Origin: Zarea fungicola
Taxonomy: Eukaryota > Ascomycota > Sordariomycetes > Hypocreales > Cordycipitaceae
NCBI GenBank assembly: GCA_900169235.1
Contig: FWCC01000200.1
Coordinates: 1 to 64,000, forward strand
Reading direction: 5' to 3'
Length of the DNA: 64,000 nucleotides
Shown here: positions 46,848 through 57,565 of the stretch, in pieces
Numbering within the stretch: position 1 is the stretch's first letter
Layout: each line of letters begins with the position of its first letter
The notes under the pieces: model-generated
What the model was told of the DNA's origin: nothing
What the model saw: only the letters and a program-made list of their open reading frames with translations
The model's database searches: none
Made by a program: the position numbers and the translations under genes

Positions 46848-49599
46848 ATGGCTGACTTTCTGGCTTCTTTCAACTTTGGCGCGGCAGAGGATGAGCCCGT
46901 GAGAGATGAAGCCTATGCCAGCCTCGAAGAGGTACAAGCGCGCTTCCGAGAGCTCTTTCTGGGCAGGGTAACAGAGACACGCGCTGAACACATAAGAACG
47001 ACCCTCGAAATTGGGTCTGCGACGCAATTTACGATTTACGGTGGCCAAGGAGAGAATGTTGACCCAGGCTTGGGTCAAGTGTCCGCCCGCGAGGCGCTCG
47101 TATCACAGCCGCAAAGCAACCCGACTGTACAAAAGACTGTGTCGCAAGAGATACTCAATGCTATTGGGGCTGTGGATAGGAGCGCATGGTCGATAGCAGA
47201 CGAAGTGCGCAATACACAGGGTTGGGTACTCACGTACTGCTGCAGCCAATCGTGGCAGCAATGGGCACGTCCCGGCAAGACGGCGCAAAAGCATGCAGTC
47301 TTGGATTACAGTCAAAAAGAGCTGGATTCAGCGTCTCGCAGTATGTCCTTTATGTTGTATTATTATTTATTTATTTTATTTTGGCTGTTGCTAACGTGCA
47401 CAGCGCGACCTGCGTTCGACTGTCGAGGTTCTATATCACTTATCTTCTCAAAGACCAACGGTGCAATAACAATCAACTATTCGCACACCCCAATTCACCG
47501 AACAGTCGGAGAGGTGTATGACATGTTTAAACCGCCACCGCCACCGCACAGCGCCCTGCCTAAGAAGAAAGCCCCTGGCTCGGCAAAAAAGAGTGATGCA
47601 CCTCGCAGGAAGCGTCCGGCGACCGATACAAATGGGGTATCAGTACCCAATAAACGCAGCAGGAAGCCAAAATCTGGCGCAAAAAACCAACTTTCGCAAG
47701 CAGAGCTTGTACTAATGACGGATGAAGATCTCGCGACGACGAATGGGGGCTCGGCAGCGACGATGGGAGATCCCTCTGATCATATTGCTCTCGCAGCTCT
47801 TTCAGTAGCAGTGTCCACTGAATCAGCGAACCGTGCACCAGTATCGAATAACGAAAAAGGCTCAACGGCAAAGAGTAACACAACATCGCTAAATGTCTCG
47901 CCGGAAGAAGCAACGCGAAGGCGCGAAGTAGCTACCACGAAGCTCACGGAAGCAGGCATCAGTCCATCTTCGCTCTCTGATGATCAGTTCAGCATTTTCT
48001 CAAACCAATCCCCAGAGGTACAAGCGGAGTCGCTCAAGATGCTTGTTGAGTACGGAGCAGAGAGATTACATATTGTCCACCCAGCCAAGAAAAATAGCCC
48101 TCTACTGCCAGCGACTCAGCCCATTGACGAATCGGTTGCATCTGGTTCAGTGGACCCTCAACTTCTTGGCAATGATACGGGTAACAACAATGCCGGCCCG
48201 GACGAGCTAGCTGCGGAGCCGATTGTGGTATCGAAGACTCCCCAGAAAGCGAAACGGGTGGCGATGTCACGAGTGTTTTGTTTTAATTGCAAACTTTCTA
48301 AATCAAAGGTACGCTCAAAAGTAAGCCTCCATGCGATACTTGTCTAATAACTACTAGTGCTCAAAGGAGAGACCGACTTGCACTTTGTGTCAGGAGAGTG
48401 GCTTGAGCTGCGAATATCCAGCAGTCAAACCGAGAGCTAAGAAGTCTGCTGCCGTCGTGGCAGATGAGGACGATACAATAATAACAGAGAATCTCGACGC
48501 AGAAAGCGAGGATGATGATGAAGCAACCGCGGCCCCTGGCTTTACAGAAGTTCCAGATCTCCGTCAGCCACCGACTTACGGCCAAGCCCCAATAGCAAAT
48601 ATGATGCAGATCACACCGGACGACGAGGGAAATGGTTCCCGCCCCATTGGGGAAACGACCATACAGCCGACCGTTGAACACCGTGTTGAGCCAAGCCCGC
48701 TGAGCTGGAGCTCGGGAGGCTCTGGGCTGGCATTACCTCGCGGACGCGTTTACTATCCAACCAAGACCCCAAATGACACCGCCCAGAACAATGGTAGCGC
48801 TGCTGCGGATACTGGACGCACTAAGGTACAGCACCAGGCCACAGCCTCAACTAGCAAAGGCAGAACCAGAGTGCCAACACCTACTCAAGGCCGCCTCGCA
48901 GAACCACCACGAGAAAGACATGAGAGTCCTCTTGAACGACACAACCCAATGAGACATGAAACATATCAAACATACCAACGCAGTCCTCTTACACTGGAGA
49001 AGGTGTCACCACTGAACCCTTACAGCCAACCGGTGCAGCCTCAATACAACGCCCCATACGGCGACCCATACAAACAAAACTCCAGCTATGACAATCATCA
49101 GGGAAACTATCCCCAGCTCGATGACACTGCGTCGGATAGGATTGCATATGACCCTAACGCGTACAAACAGAACACCGCGTCTAGATCCTTTACTCCGCAA
49201 CAGCCAGCAGTAGTCGACCACTCTACTAGCAGCAGCACTGTGAAGGGCATGAGGGGCCTCCCTAACAGGCAAGAAGTCTCAGTGGGCAACACCCTTCAAA
49301 GTTTTCATGGTTATGGAAACAACAATAGCCATCATAGTCCCGCAATGCTGTCGGTGCATGCCCCAAGCCAACAGCGGGATGCTGGCGGGAAAGGCACTGG
49401 GTTACAAGGGATGGTGGGTGTGTCCAAGCACGCCGCGCATCAAAAGACGCACCATTCACGACCTACACAAAAGGCGGCACAAAACCGCTCGCAGCAGCAG
49501 TCATCCTGGTACGGTGGTCTGAGCGGGCTCCATAGCAGCTCGTCAGGCAATGCGCACCAAAATCACGACTGGGGGTCTGAGCACGGAAGCTGGAACTGA
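46848..49599 (+). CDS. Protein with an internal Zn2Cys6 cluster, probable transcription factor
   Basis: Three exons (46848-47340, 47404-48308, 48358-49599) give 879 residues. The N-terminal 220 residues look folded (FNFGAAEDEPVRDEAYASLE, VDRSAWSIADEVRNTQGW). Next come a proline run (PPPPPPHS), a bipartite basic signal (about 245-280, RRKRPATD and KRSRKPKSG) and a Ser/Thr-rich linker. The zinc cluster C457-x2-C460-x6-C467-x6-C474-x2-C477-x6-C484 lies in the middle, not at the N-terminus as usual. The C-terminal 390 residues are disordered and rich in Gln, Ser, His, Tyr and Pro. I see no fungal-specific regulatory domain. The role in transcription is inferred from the cluster; the folded N-terminal domain is unrecognised. 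Intron 1 is 63 nt and stop-free, so reading through it keeps the frame; its gtatgt, GCTAAC and acag signals argue for splicing. Confidence 0.85.
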
Positions 49600-49990
49600 G
49601 AACAGCATCTCATGCTTGGGAGTTTGAGTAAGCGACATTCTCTGTAATTTTATGTAAATAATCTTTTTTAACCGAAAGGGGATCGACTCTACCTGTAAAA
49701 GGAATGGAGTAATGGCGTATCGGTTACGCAAGGACATTGCTGTGATTTTCTCTGCTTATTTCACAGTTGATAGATACCATTATGAATCCGATCTTTTTCT
49801 GAAATTTTCAAGTTTATATTGCAAAGTAAAATACATAGCGCCGGTGATGATGTCTAGTGCCCAAGAAATGACCAACAACTAAAATACATCGCTACATCCA
49901 TTCTATTCTAAATTATTACCAGATTTACCATGTCCATTAGTTTATGTGCGTGTGTCGCGTAGCTACAATCCAAGAATGTAAACATTTCCT
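49600..49990. terminator. Intergenic between convergent genes
   Basis: 391 bp, AT-rich, containing the 3' ends of the zinc-cluster gene and the transporter gene. Both transcripts must end here; no exact site is visible. Confidence 0.35.
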
Positions 49991-51916
49991 TTAGCCAGAC
50001 AAGGCAAACTTGCTCATGGCACGCAACCTGGCACCGTAAAAGTACAAAAGCCAGATGCCCACAATACCAATGACACTCAGGCCACCGAGCAGGCTGGTGC
50101 CTCGGGCGACACCCAGGTTACCAAACAAAGGGTGGGCAAAGAGGACGCTGCCACAGGCGAGGGCACTGCGGAAGAAGTCGTTGGCGGCGAAGAGGCTGGC
50201 GGCGTACATGGGGTAGCTGAGGGGAATGTAGACAAAGATGCACTGCATGACGACGAAGACCGTGGCGCCATAAATCGTGATGCCGATGGTGGGCACGATC
50301 CAGTGGATGTCGGCGCGGGCAGTCCAGGCGAAGAGGAAGAGGCCAATGGTCGGGCCAAAGGCGGCGAGAAGGGCGGGGATGAGGCGTTCCTCTTGAGCAC
50401 CGAAGCCGAATTTCTCAATGCGCGGGCTCATGTAGTAGTAGAGATAGCAGAAGTAGGTGACGACACCAATAATGCAGGCGACGAGGATGCAGAGGAAAAC
50501 GAGGCCGAGCTCGCCAATAGTCATGCCGTAGTAGACGGGGTAGACGAGAGGGAAGACCTCAAAGACTATAAGAGAGGAAAAAAGGAAATTAGTGTCTTGC
50601 GAACCAAGAGAAGCAGAAAACGGCTGTTTCAATTTGTAACATTTTGTCACTTACAGGAGTAGTAGATTCCGTAGATGATGGCGCTGTAGATCTGAACAAA
50701 CATGACAGCTGGGTCTTTTAGGGTAATTTCAAGAGGCTTGATGAGGGCATCGATGAAGACAGACGTCATATTCAAGTTTTGCTGGTCAATTTCGCTCTGT
50801 GACATGAAGCGGCTGTCACCAGTGAGCTTGCGAAGACGCTGAGCGCGGTGCAGCAGGATGGTCTGGCCGCTGGTCTCAGGGAGGAGACACAGCATGACGA
50901 TGAAGACGGGAGCAGAAGCCCAGATAGACTCAAACAGGGACCAGCGCCAGCCCATGATAGGGACAGAGTAGCCACTAAGGAGAGGGCCAAGAGCAGCTGC
51001 AGAAAAAAATTAGCACAAGTAATAGACAAGCAGATAAGAATAGTGGAAGAAAATAAAAATAAACCAACTTACGTCCACAGTAGGCAGCGGAAACCCAAGC
51101 CATCATGGCGTACGGGATGGCCATCAAGCTGTACATGTCGCCCAGGGAGGCACCACCTGAAGCCAGACAGGGCGAGCCGAAGAATCCCTGCAGGAAACGC
51201 AATACCATGAGGCCGGCGTAATTCTGGACAAAGGCTGTTGGGATGGACAGGATAACAAAGAGGAACATTGTGACCATGTACACTGGATTGCGACCAATGC
51301 TAGGAATCTCGCTGAGCGGGGAGAAGATGAGAGGACCGGTGCCATATCCCAAAACGTAAATGGAGAGACCTAGTGTGGCCTTGAGCAGGCTCACGTTGAG
51401 CTCTTCAATAACGCCCTCGGTCGAGGCCGTGTAGATGGCGGATGTGGTGTACACGACAAAAGTGTAGAGACAGATAATGAGGGCAATGGTATTGCGCTTG
51501 TTGTTGGACCAGTTGTGAGGATCTTCAGGGTCATCAGTGAAGTACCAGTCGACAAGGATGGCGCCGTCCTTTGTCCGGCGCGGCGCGATGGGGATCGACT
51601 GTGTCTTTTCCAGTCTGTGAATCTCATCGGCCTCGAGAGCCCCCTCGGTGATGCTATTGATACCGTCGCGGTGCGACTGAATATGCTGCACTGGTGTCGT
51701 TTCATCGCCGTCTGAGACGGTGTTGTCATCGTCGAGCGAGGTTGATGACCTAGACGTTGGGATCTTTTCTGCGCCGGTGCTGCTACCCTTCAGAATATCC
51801 GCGTACGCTTGAGGAAGCTCAAACCCGGGCTTTTCCTCTGGATACTGGAGGTATCGGTTCTTGGTGGCGTAGCGGATGATTTGGCCTACGGCCGAGTCAC
51901 GGAAAATATCCGCCAT
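49991..51916 (-). CDS. MFS drug:H+ antiporter, DHA1 family (Flr1/Caf5-like)
   Basis: Three exons (51916-51073, 50996-50655, 50565-49991) give 586 residues. About 135 cytosolic residues with the opening MADIFRDSAVGQIIRY and the DWYFTDDPEDPHNWSNNKR block, typical of this group, precede twelve predicted membrane helices. Signature segments are LGYGTGPLIFSPLSEIPSIG with GRNPVYM, FLQGFFGSPCLASGGASLGD and ALGPLLSGYSVPIMGWRWSLF. The group exports fungicides, toxins or polyamine-like compounds from the cytosol using the proton gradient; the substrate cannot be told. The N-terminal Ser/Thr-rich acidic part may be regulated by phosphorylation. No biosynthetic genes adjoin, so it does not look like part of a toxin cluster. 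Confidence 0.92.
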
Positions 51917-54235
51917 TTCGATCGATGCAATGTAAGACTGTTTTTATACCACTATGCTGCAAATAAAATTGGGAATGAAGATTTTAAAACAGTGAGCTTA
52001 ATGGAAGTACTGCTTTACGTATACTGTCGATGTAGGTCGGGGTAAGATCTGTAGCAGCGTAGACAGTAGCAAGTCTGTTGAGTGTGGCGATAACGAATTT
52101 AAGTCATGGTGAATGGAGGGCGAAGCACTATATCTTATACATGTTGCTATTTAGACGAGCCACTACAGGATCGGAGCATGGACACGGACAAGAGCGATAT
52201 GGAAGGTCCAAGAAAGAGGATTATTAAAAATTGACTGGCTCCATATGTAAGGTTAATGGCCAATGTGAATAATCAAGCGAAAAGAGGAGCCAAGTGCAAC
52301 AGGGGGTGCAGAACGGCGTGAACCAAAGTCGAGTCACCGCGGAGTTAACTAGTTGACTAACGAAAGAGTCCTTTGTAATGAGTTCAAATTTTATTGTTCG
52401 CTTTTGCTACTCGGTACAAATGAATCTAAAATCCGACGTGCGCTTTGCCTAGTCTAGCAGTGACTTTGGGGGCAGGATGGAATCAGAGTTATTACGGTGT
52501 GGCTTGGGATCTCAAGGCTCAGAATTATCAGCCAGAATAATCGGACAGTCCTTGACCAATTGAACTCCCTGCTGGCCCCGTGAAAATAGAGTGCAATGGA
52601 CAAGGCTGATGAATTAGTGGTTTCCCTGAGCAAATCGGGTGTTGAGCTGAAAGGGCGTATGATTTGGATTACCAACCTTTCGGCGGAAAGCGTCCTTTTG
52701 GCACGCGTATTTCGGTTCAGCCAGCCCGGATTGATAAATACTGTGGAGACACATACCTTATTGCGCCGCTTACATATACACATCCATCTTGTTACATCTC
52801 AACGAAGAGACCTTTGATGTTAGGCTACCAGGATGCAGCTTATCCTGGTAGATTTCGCTAGAGCCTCTCTATTATTAGGTAGGTAGGTATTCGCGAGAAG
52901 GTAAAGTGTTACTACACCCACTGAACCGAGTTGGAGCCGTCTGTGAAAGGAGCCCGGCTGAACAAGTTCCCATGCGATTACTATGACCGCGCAGGCTGAT
53001 TTGTCCAAGCTTTCGTCTTGCACGGGCAACACACCAGATCCAATAGCCACATTCATGCTCCTGACTATATTCAGATTAGTGTCAACCGGATTATTCCTCC
53101 ATGAATATTGCAAACAGTGATATGTTTGATATTGCCCAGTCGCATCCCGGTTGAACAGCGCCATGTGGGCGAGCTAGTCTTTAGCTCAAACCTTGGAACC
53201 CATTCACTGGTCGCTTACAAAACATTAAATTCTATGGTATTGACCTCTGTTAACCATTCTACCAAACATTGTTTGTGCCTTTTAAAGCACATCTCACTAA
53301 AAACATGGCGTTTGTTGAACTTGGTAGGACCTAGAAGAGATAGTCAATGCCGATCCAGGCTTAATCACACTTAGGCGTAGTTGGATAGGCCGAAACAGGT
53401 AGGACCGCGGACGATTTGTTGAGTGAACTAATGGAACCTTAGAAATCTGTTCAACAACGACCATTTAGAATCGATCCGTTTGGAATGTAAAGCAGTAAAA
53501 CAATCAATTTGCCACATAATCGCAAAATGATGTGCTTCCATTGCATAATTTCAAAGCAGAATACCCAATCAATGTGTAGATTGCAACTCTCTATGAAGTA
53601 CATTCATCCGAGTTTTATTTACTTACATGCTGCCATTTGTGGGATGAGCTCTTTTTTCCTCCGCGGTCGAAGGGGAGCCCGGGGCGAACACACCACTTTA
53701 TAGCGGCTACATAATAAGAATTCATACTGGAGCCTCGTCCCAAACAGGACTAGCAACCTCAGAAATCCAAGAGCCTACATACGTCATCTTGAAAAATCAA
53801 AAAAACAAAGCAGTTAAAAAATTAACGGAGACTCATAGGCCGTGGTTGAAACTTAATCTCGTCCATCTTGTCCATCGCCGACAAACTCGGCGCAAGTCAA
53901 CGGACATACGTAAAATCGTGCAAGACGGCCAAACTAAACCCCGATCTCCGCCAGCCTGAATGGATAACCAAGGAGCTCGTCGATGGACTTACGAGCAACA
54001 CCGGAAATAATACTTCGTATTTCCTTTACCATCCGGCTATTGCACATCTTCGTTTCTTGTGAGAAAACGGAAAAAGAGAAAAGAGAAAGTTACAGCATTG
54101 AAACATAGGTGTGAGATGACAGGGAGTAAAGATGATGCTTGCACCAGCGTTTAATGTACATTGAGCAGTACTGCCCTTGCTGGATTATATTATTTCTAGA
54201 CGTAGTATACAATTATTCACACAATATTGGCCGCC
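51917..54235. other. Intergenic, transporter promoter side
   Basis: 2.3 kb upstream of the MFS gene and downstream of the PPR gene. No supportable gene; open frames are at most 114 residues. A TAGG tetranucleotide run sits near 52876-52887. Confidence 0.4.
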
Positions 54236-55864
54236 TCATGCCATGAGTGTCCACCAGACTGGCCGCTCAATGCCAGATGTATCCAACCCTCGCTCAATCA
54301 ACTTATCAAAACACGCCTGTCCCTGCGTCATCCTTCCATCTGCAAAGAGCTCCGTGACTATAGAATTAAACCGCTCCATTCGCATTGTAGTCTCACCGCC
54401 CACCTTCAGATGGTTTGTCAAGAAGTTGTCGCAGAGCGTATTGATAGTGCCAATGTCCTTGCATTGTCGGATAAGCTGCAGCGTCATGTCGCTTGAGCAC
54501 TCAGTGCCACACAGTTTCTCATACTCGAAAAATAAATCCATCGCTGCGTCATAGTCCGATGCGGCAATCTGCTTGGTCATGGCCGCATCTACGAGCGACC
54601 GAGGTAGAAGTCGTCCTTCTTGATTCACGTCAAACAGCCAGCGGTTTAACACAGTGCCCATGCCCTGCGTGACTTCGATGAGACGACCCATAACCTCTTT
54701 TGTGACGGGAATGCCGCTCTCGTGCATGATGGAGTAGATTCGCACAACGCTGGCCAGGTCGCCGGTTCGCATAAAGGCGTCAATAAGACTGTCGTAGTGA
54801 TAGTCGCGCATCCGTGTTCGGTGCGCCAGCATGTCCAACGCCTCTGTTGCCAACGCGGTATCGGCTTCGCGCGCTGCTGTGTCTAGCACATTCTCAACAA
54901 TGCCATCCGGAGGGTTAACTCTGCCGGTTCGCACCAGGGCGTTCCACCCTGCGACTGTGCCGGGGTAGTGAAACGCTGCGCTGCAGACATCCAAGGCGAA
55001 CAGCTGCAAGGCGTCGAAGCCTTCCGTGGCCCTGAGCTCCATCCGTATGGACAAAATTTCCAGCATTTCATCCAGAAACCCCATCCTGCCAAACACGAAG
55101 ATGAAAATGTCATAGGCCCACGGGTCGACCCGAGTTTTGGCAGCATGCAGCTCCATCAGCGTATCATACGCCATCTCATATTGTTCATCGCGCAGGTAAG
55201 CCAGGGCAGTCGTTTGTCGGTTCGTATGCCACTTGCGCCGTCTCATAACGGCGAGGACTTCCAGAAGTGCCACGTAGTTGGGGTGCACGGTGAGAGATTC
55301 GAGAGCACTGTTGTAGAATGCCGCCGTCGGCTCAATTCCCTGGCGCGATAAGTCCCGCATAATGTTTACGGCCGTGATGCCGCTGCCTTGCGGATCACCC
55401 ATGGCGTCCATCATGCATTCGTACAGGAATGCCGTTAGGCGTTGTTTGCGCACCACGATCAAATGCCGGACTAGCTGTATGATGCGTTCGTGTCGCTGCA
55501 CAGGCGACGTACTTGTCCAAGGCTTCTCCCGACCACGGAGTATGTGTATACTCTCGACAAGCTCGTCTATGGTGGCACTAGAAAGCTCTTGTTCCGTCGG
55601 CGGCAGTTTACGGTCGAATAGATAGCTGTAGCTTGACCCGGAATGCTTCGGTTTGCCCACGCTAAACATGTCTTGGATATATGTGTCAATTGACGCTGAG
55701 CCTTGTGCGCTATACGCCCGGTTCTGCGCTGCTTGGCCCCTGGTAAGCTGTGCAGGATGTGTGCGGGATGGTAGAAGTCGAGAGGCACCATTGGTGAGTG
55801 TTCCGTCAAAGGATGGACAAAGGCAGCGCCATAGGCCGTCGAATATTACCGTGCTGCGCTTCAT
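54236..55864 (-). CDS. PPR-like mitochondrial protein
   Basis: A single-exon frame of 542 residues from ATG 55862-55864. The N-terminus is basic, low in acidic residues and Ser/Arg-rich (about residues 1-50), as in a mitochondrial presequence. The body consists of helical pairs in the style of pentatricopeptide repeats: AVNIMRDLSRQGIEPTAAFY, DTLMELHAAKTRVDPWAYDI, YDSLIDAFMRTGDLASVVRI and ACFDKLIERGLDTSG. Such proteins bind mitochondrial RNA and help its processing, stability or translation. I cannot assign an individual target. It is divergent from LSM4, with 334 bp between starts. Confidence 0.82.
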   Translation of the reverse strand: MKRSTVIFDGLWRCLCPSFDGTLTNGASRLLPSRTHPAQLTRGQAAQNRAYSAQGSASIDTYIQDMFSVGKPKHSGSSYSYLFDRKLPPTEQELSSATIDELVESIHILRGREKPWTSTSPVQRHERIIQLVRHLIVVRKQRLTAFLYECMMDAMGDPQGSGITAVNIMRDLSRQGIEPTAAFYNSALESLTVHPNYVALLEVLAVMRRRKWHTNRQTTALAYLRDEQYEMAYDTLMELHAAKTRVDPWAYDIFIFVFGRMGFLDEMLEILSIRMELRATEGFDALQLFALDVCSAAFHYPGTVAGWNALVRTGRVNPPDGIVENVLDTAAREADTALATEALDMLAHRTRMRDYHYDSLIDAFMRTGDLASVVRIYSIMHESGIPVTKEVMGRLIEVTQGMGTVLNRWLFDVNQEGRLLPRSLVDAAMTKQIAASDYDAAMDLFFEYEKLCGTECSSDMTLQLIRQCKDIGTINTLCDNFLTNHLKVGGETTMRMERFNSIVTELFADGRMTQGQACFDKLIERGLDTSGIERPVWWTLMA

Positions 55865-56198
55865 TTTTTATCCTCGTCTTCCCCCCTGTGCATTCTCTCA
55901 AATTTTTCTGCGATAATGCATTGTTTTCGAAAAGTCCAACAACTGCAAGGGGGATGACGATGCATCAGGTTCAACATAGTTGGCGGAAGGCATCCGCAAG
56001 CAACAACCGGGGCAATGCAACTGGCGAGGTCTGTCCGGCGCCCACCTTGCTCAGCCCACCATCAACACTCCCTGCAAGTGACCCCGACGACGACGGAAGC
56101 TCCAAACCGAACATCCAGCTACTACGCCGCCGACGATCCACTGAGCCTGGCCTTCTGTAATAGTTCCTTTTCACAAAAATAGCGAGATCCAATCGGCA
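55865..56198. promoter_or_regulatory. Divergent promoter region PPR/LSM4
   Basis: 334 bp between start codons. A plus-strand ATG at 55960 opens a 66-codon frame that stops at 56158-56160, just before the LSM4 ATG. If it lies in the LSM4 leader it would be an upstream ORF. Confidence 0.5.
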
Positions 56199-56871
56199 AT
56201 GGTATGTTTATCCTGCAAAGCTGCTACCCCGCCCGCCGCAATTGCGCAGCAACAACGCGATGATGAGCCTCTTTCCTTGGCAACAGGATTCTTGCTAACG
56301 AGCGTTCCCTCACGCAGCTGCCTCTCGGCCTCCTCAATGCGGCCCAAGGCCACCCAATGCTGGTCGAGCTCAAGAACGGCGAGACGCTCAACGGACATCT
56401 TGTCAACTGCGATACATGGATGAACCTGACACTGAAGGAGGTTGTCCAAACGAGTCCCGTACGGAAGTCCCCATACACGAGCGAAGCTATAGTGGTACTA
56501 TGCAGATATGAAGGAACTATAGGACTAATTAATGCTACAGGAAGGAGACAAGTTTGTGCGCCTACCAGAGGTTTACGTCAAGGGTAACAATGTAAGAGAT
56601 ACCTCTGGCTCAATATTAGCCCGACTTCACAGTCCCAACACTAACAATACTTGTTTCTTTCTTTCTATAGATTAAATATCTACGGGTACCCGAAGAAATT
56701 ATTGATCATGCGACCGAGGCGCAAAAGAACCAACAGGGCGGCTTCCGTGGCGGGCGCGGCGGCGGCCACCCAAGAGGCGACCATGGTGGTCGTGGAGGCG
56801 GTGACAGAGGGCGCGGCGGCCGTGGTGGTGGCGGTCGCGGCGGTCGTGGCGGTCGCGGCCGTGGTCAGTGA
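56199..56871 (+). CDS. LSM4: LSm4, subunit of U6 snRNA-binding LSm2-8 and decay LSm1-7 rings
   Basis: Four coding exons (56199-56201, 56318-56458, 56541-56591, 56671-56871) give 131 residues. The first coding exon is the ATG alone, followed by gtatgt; the next exon starts [19 protein letters not shown]. Sm motif 1 ([31 protein letters not shown]) and Sm motif 2 ([20 protein letters not shown]) are complete. The C-terminal 45 residues are an RGG/GRGG-rich tail, as in eukaryotic LSm4, which contributes to RNA binding and P-body assembly. It acts in the nucleus in the spliceosome and in the cytoplasm in mRNA decay. The splice model is forced by the conserved start of the family and closes in frame. 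Confidence 0.95.
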
Positions 56872-57565
56872 GCTGGCTCATCGGCAAGATTTGCATGATT
56901 TTCAACCCAAAAAAAAAAACATCTAGACGCCATACGGACGATTCAGGCGTTCCTTTGCTTTTGTTTTCTGGAATACAACGGATAATGTCTCTTTATGGTG
57001 ACCTGCGGGTTGCTTGGTGCAATTCGGGCTTCTCTGATACCCTCTTTCTTCTTTACTCTTGCCGAAAATAGAGAACAACGAAATAGTGCAGGGAAAAAGG
57101 GTCCTGATAGGTACCCTTTCGGGGTCCGTGGGAACTGGGCAGTTTCGCACCTAGCGTAAATGGCTGAACGGGACAGCCATGCTGATAATTTGCTCTGCCG
57201 GCTTGGACTCTGGTAATATACAAGGTGCAGAACCCAAACAAATAAATAGTAATAAAAATTGGAAAAGAGTCATACTGTATGTACTTCACACTCACAACTC
57301 ACTGGAATAATCTACAGCTAGACGAACGGGCTGGAGGGACTGACAGCTCTGCAAACCAACAAATGATGAGCAAGGCCACTACTTGTGAGCATAGAAATAT
57401 GGGGGAATTTAACAGTTTAAAGAATGTATATTAACTAGCTCTATTACAAGGAAATTGCTCATAGGAGCTTCAAAGTCAGCAAACTTCTAACATTCGGAAC
57501 ATGAAAGCTGGCCTTTTCCATCATCAAGATTAATAAACCACTCCGCATCAATTTATAGCGTCCCC
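56872..57565. other. Intergenic between convergent LSM4 and FAS2
   Basis: 694 bp, AT-rich toward FAS2. Contains both 3' untranslated regions; no gene seen. Confidence 0.4.

Noticed and set aside
50132..50662. 176-residue plus-strand acidic frame within the transporter gene
   Set aside because: Antisense to the third transporter exon; a shadow of hydrophobic codons.
49991..51916. Drug transporter as part of a secondary-metabolite cluster
   Set aside because: Neighbours are housekeeping genes and no biosynthetic enzyme is adjacent; FAS2 is the primary-metabolism alpha subunit.
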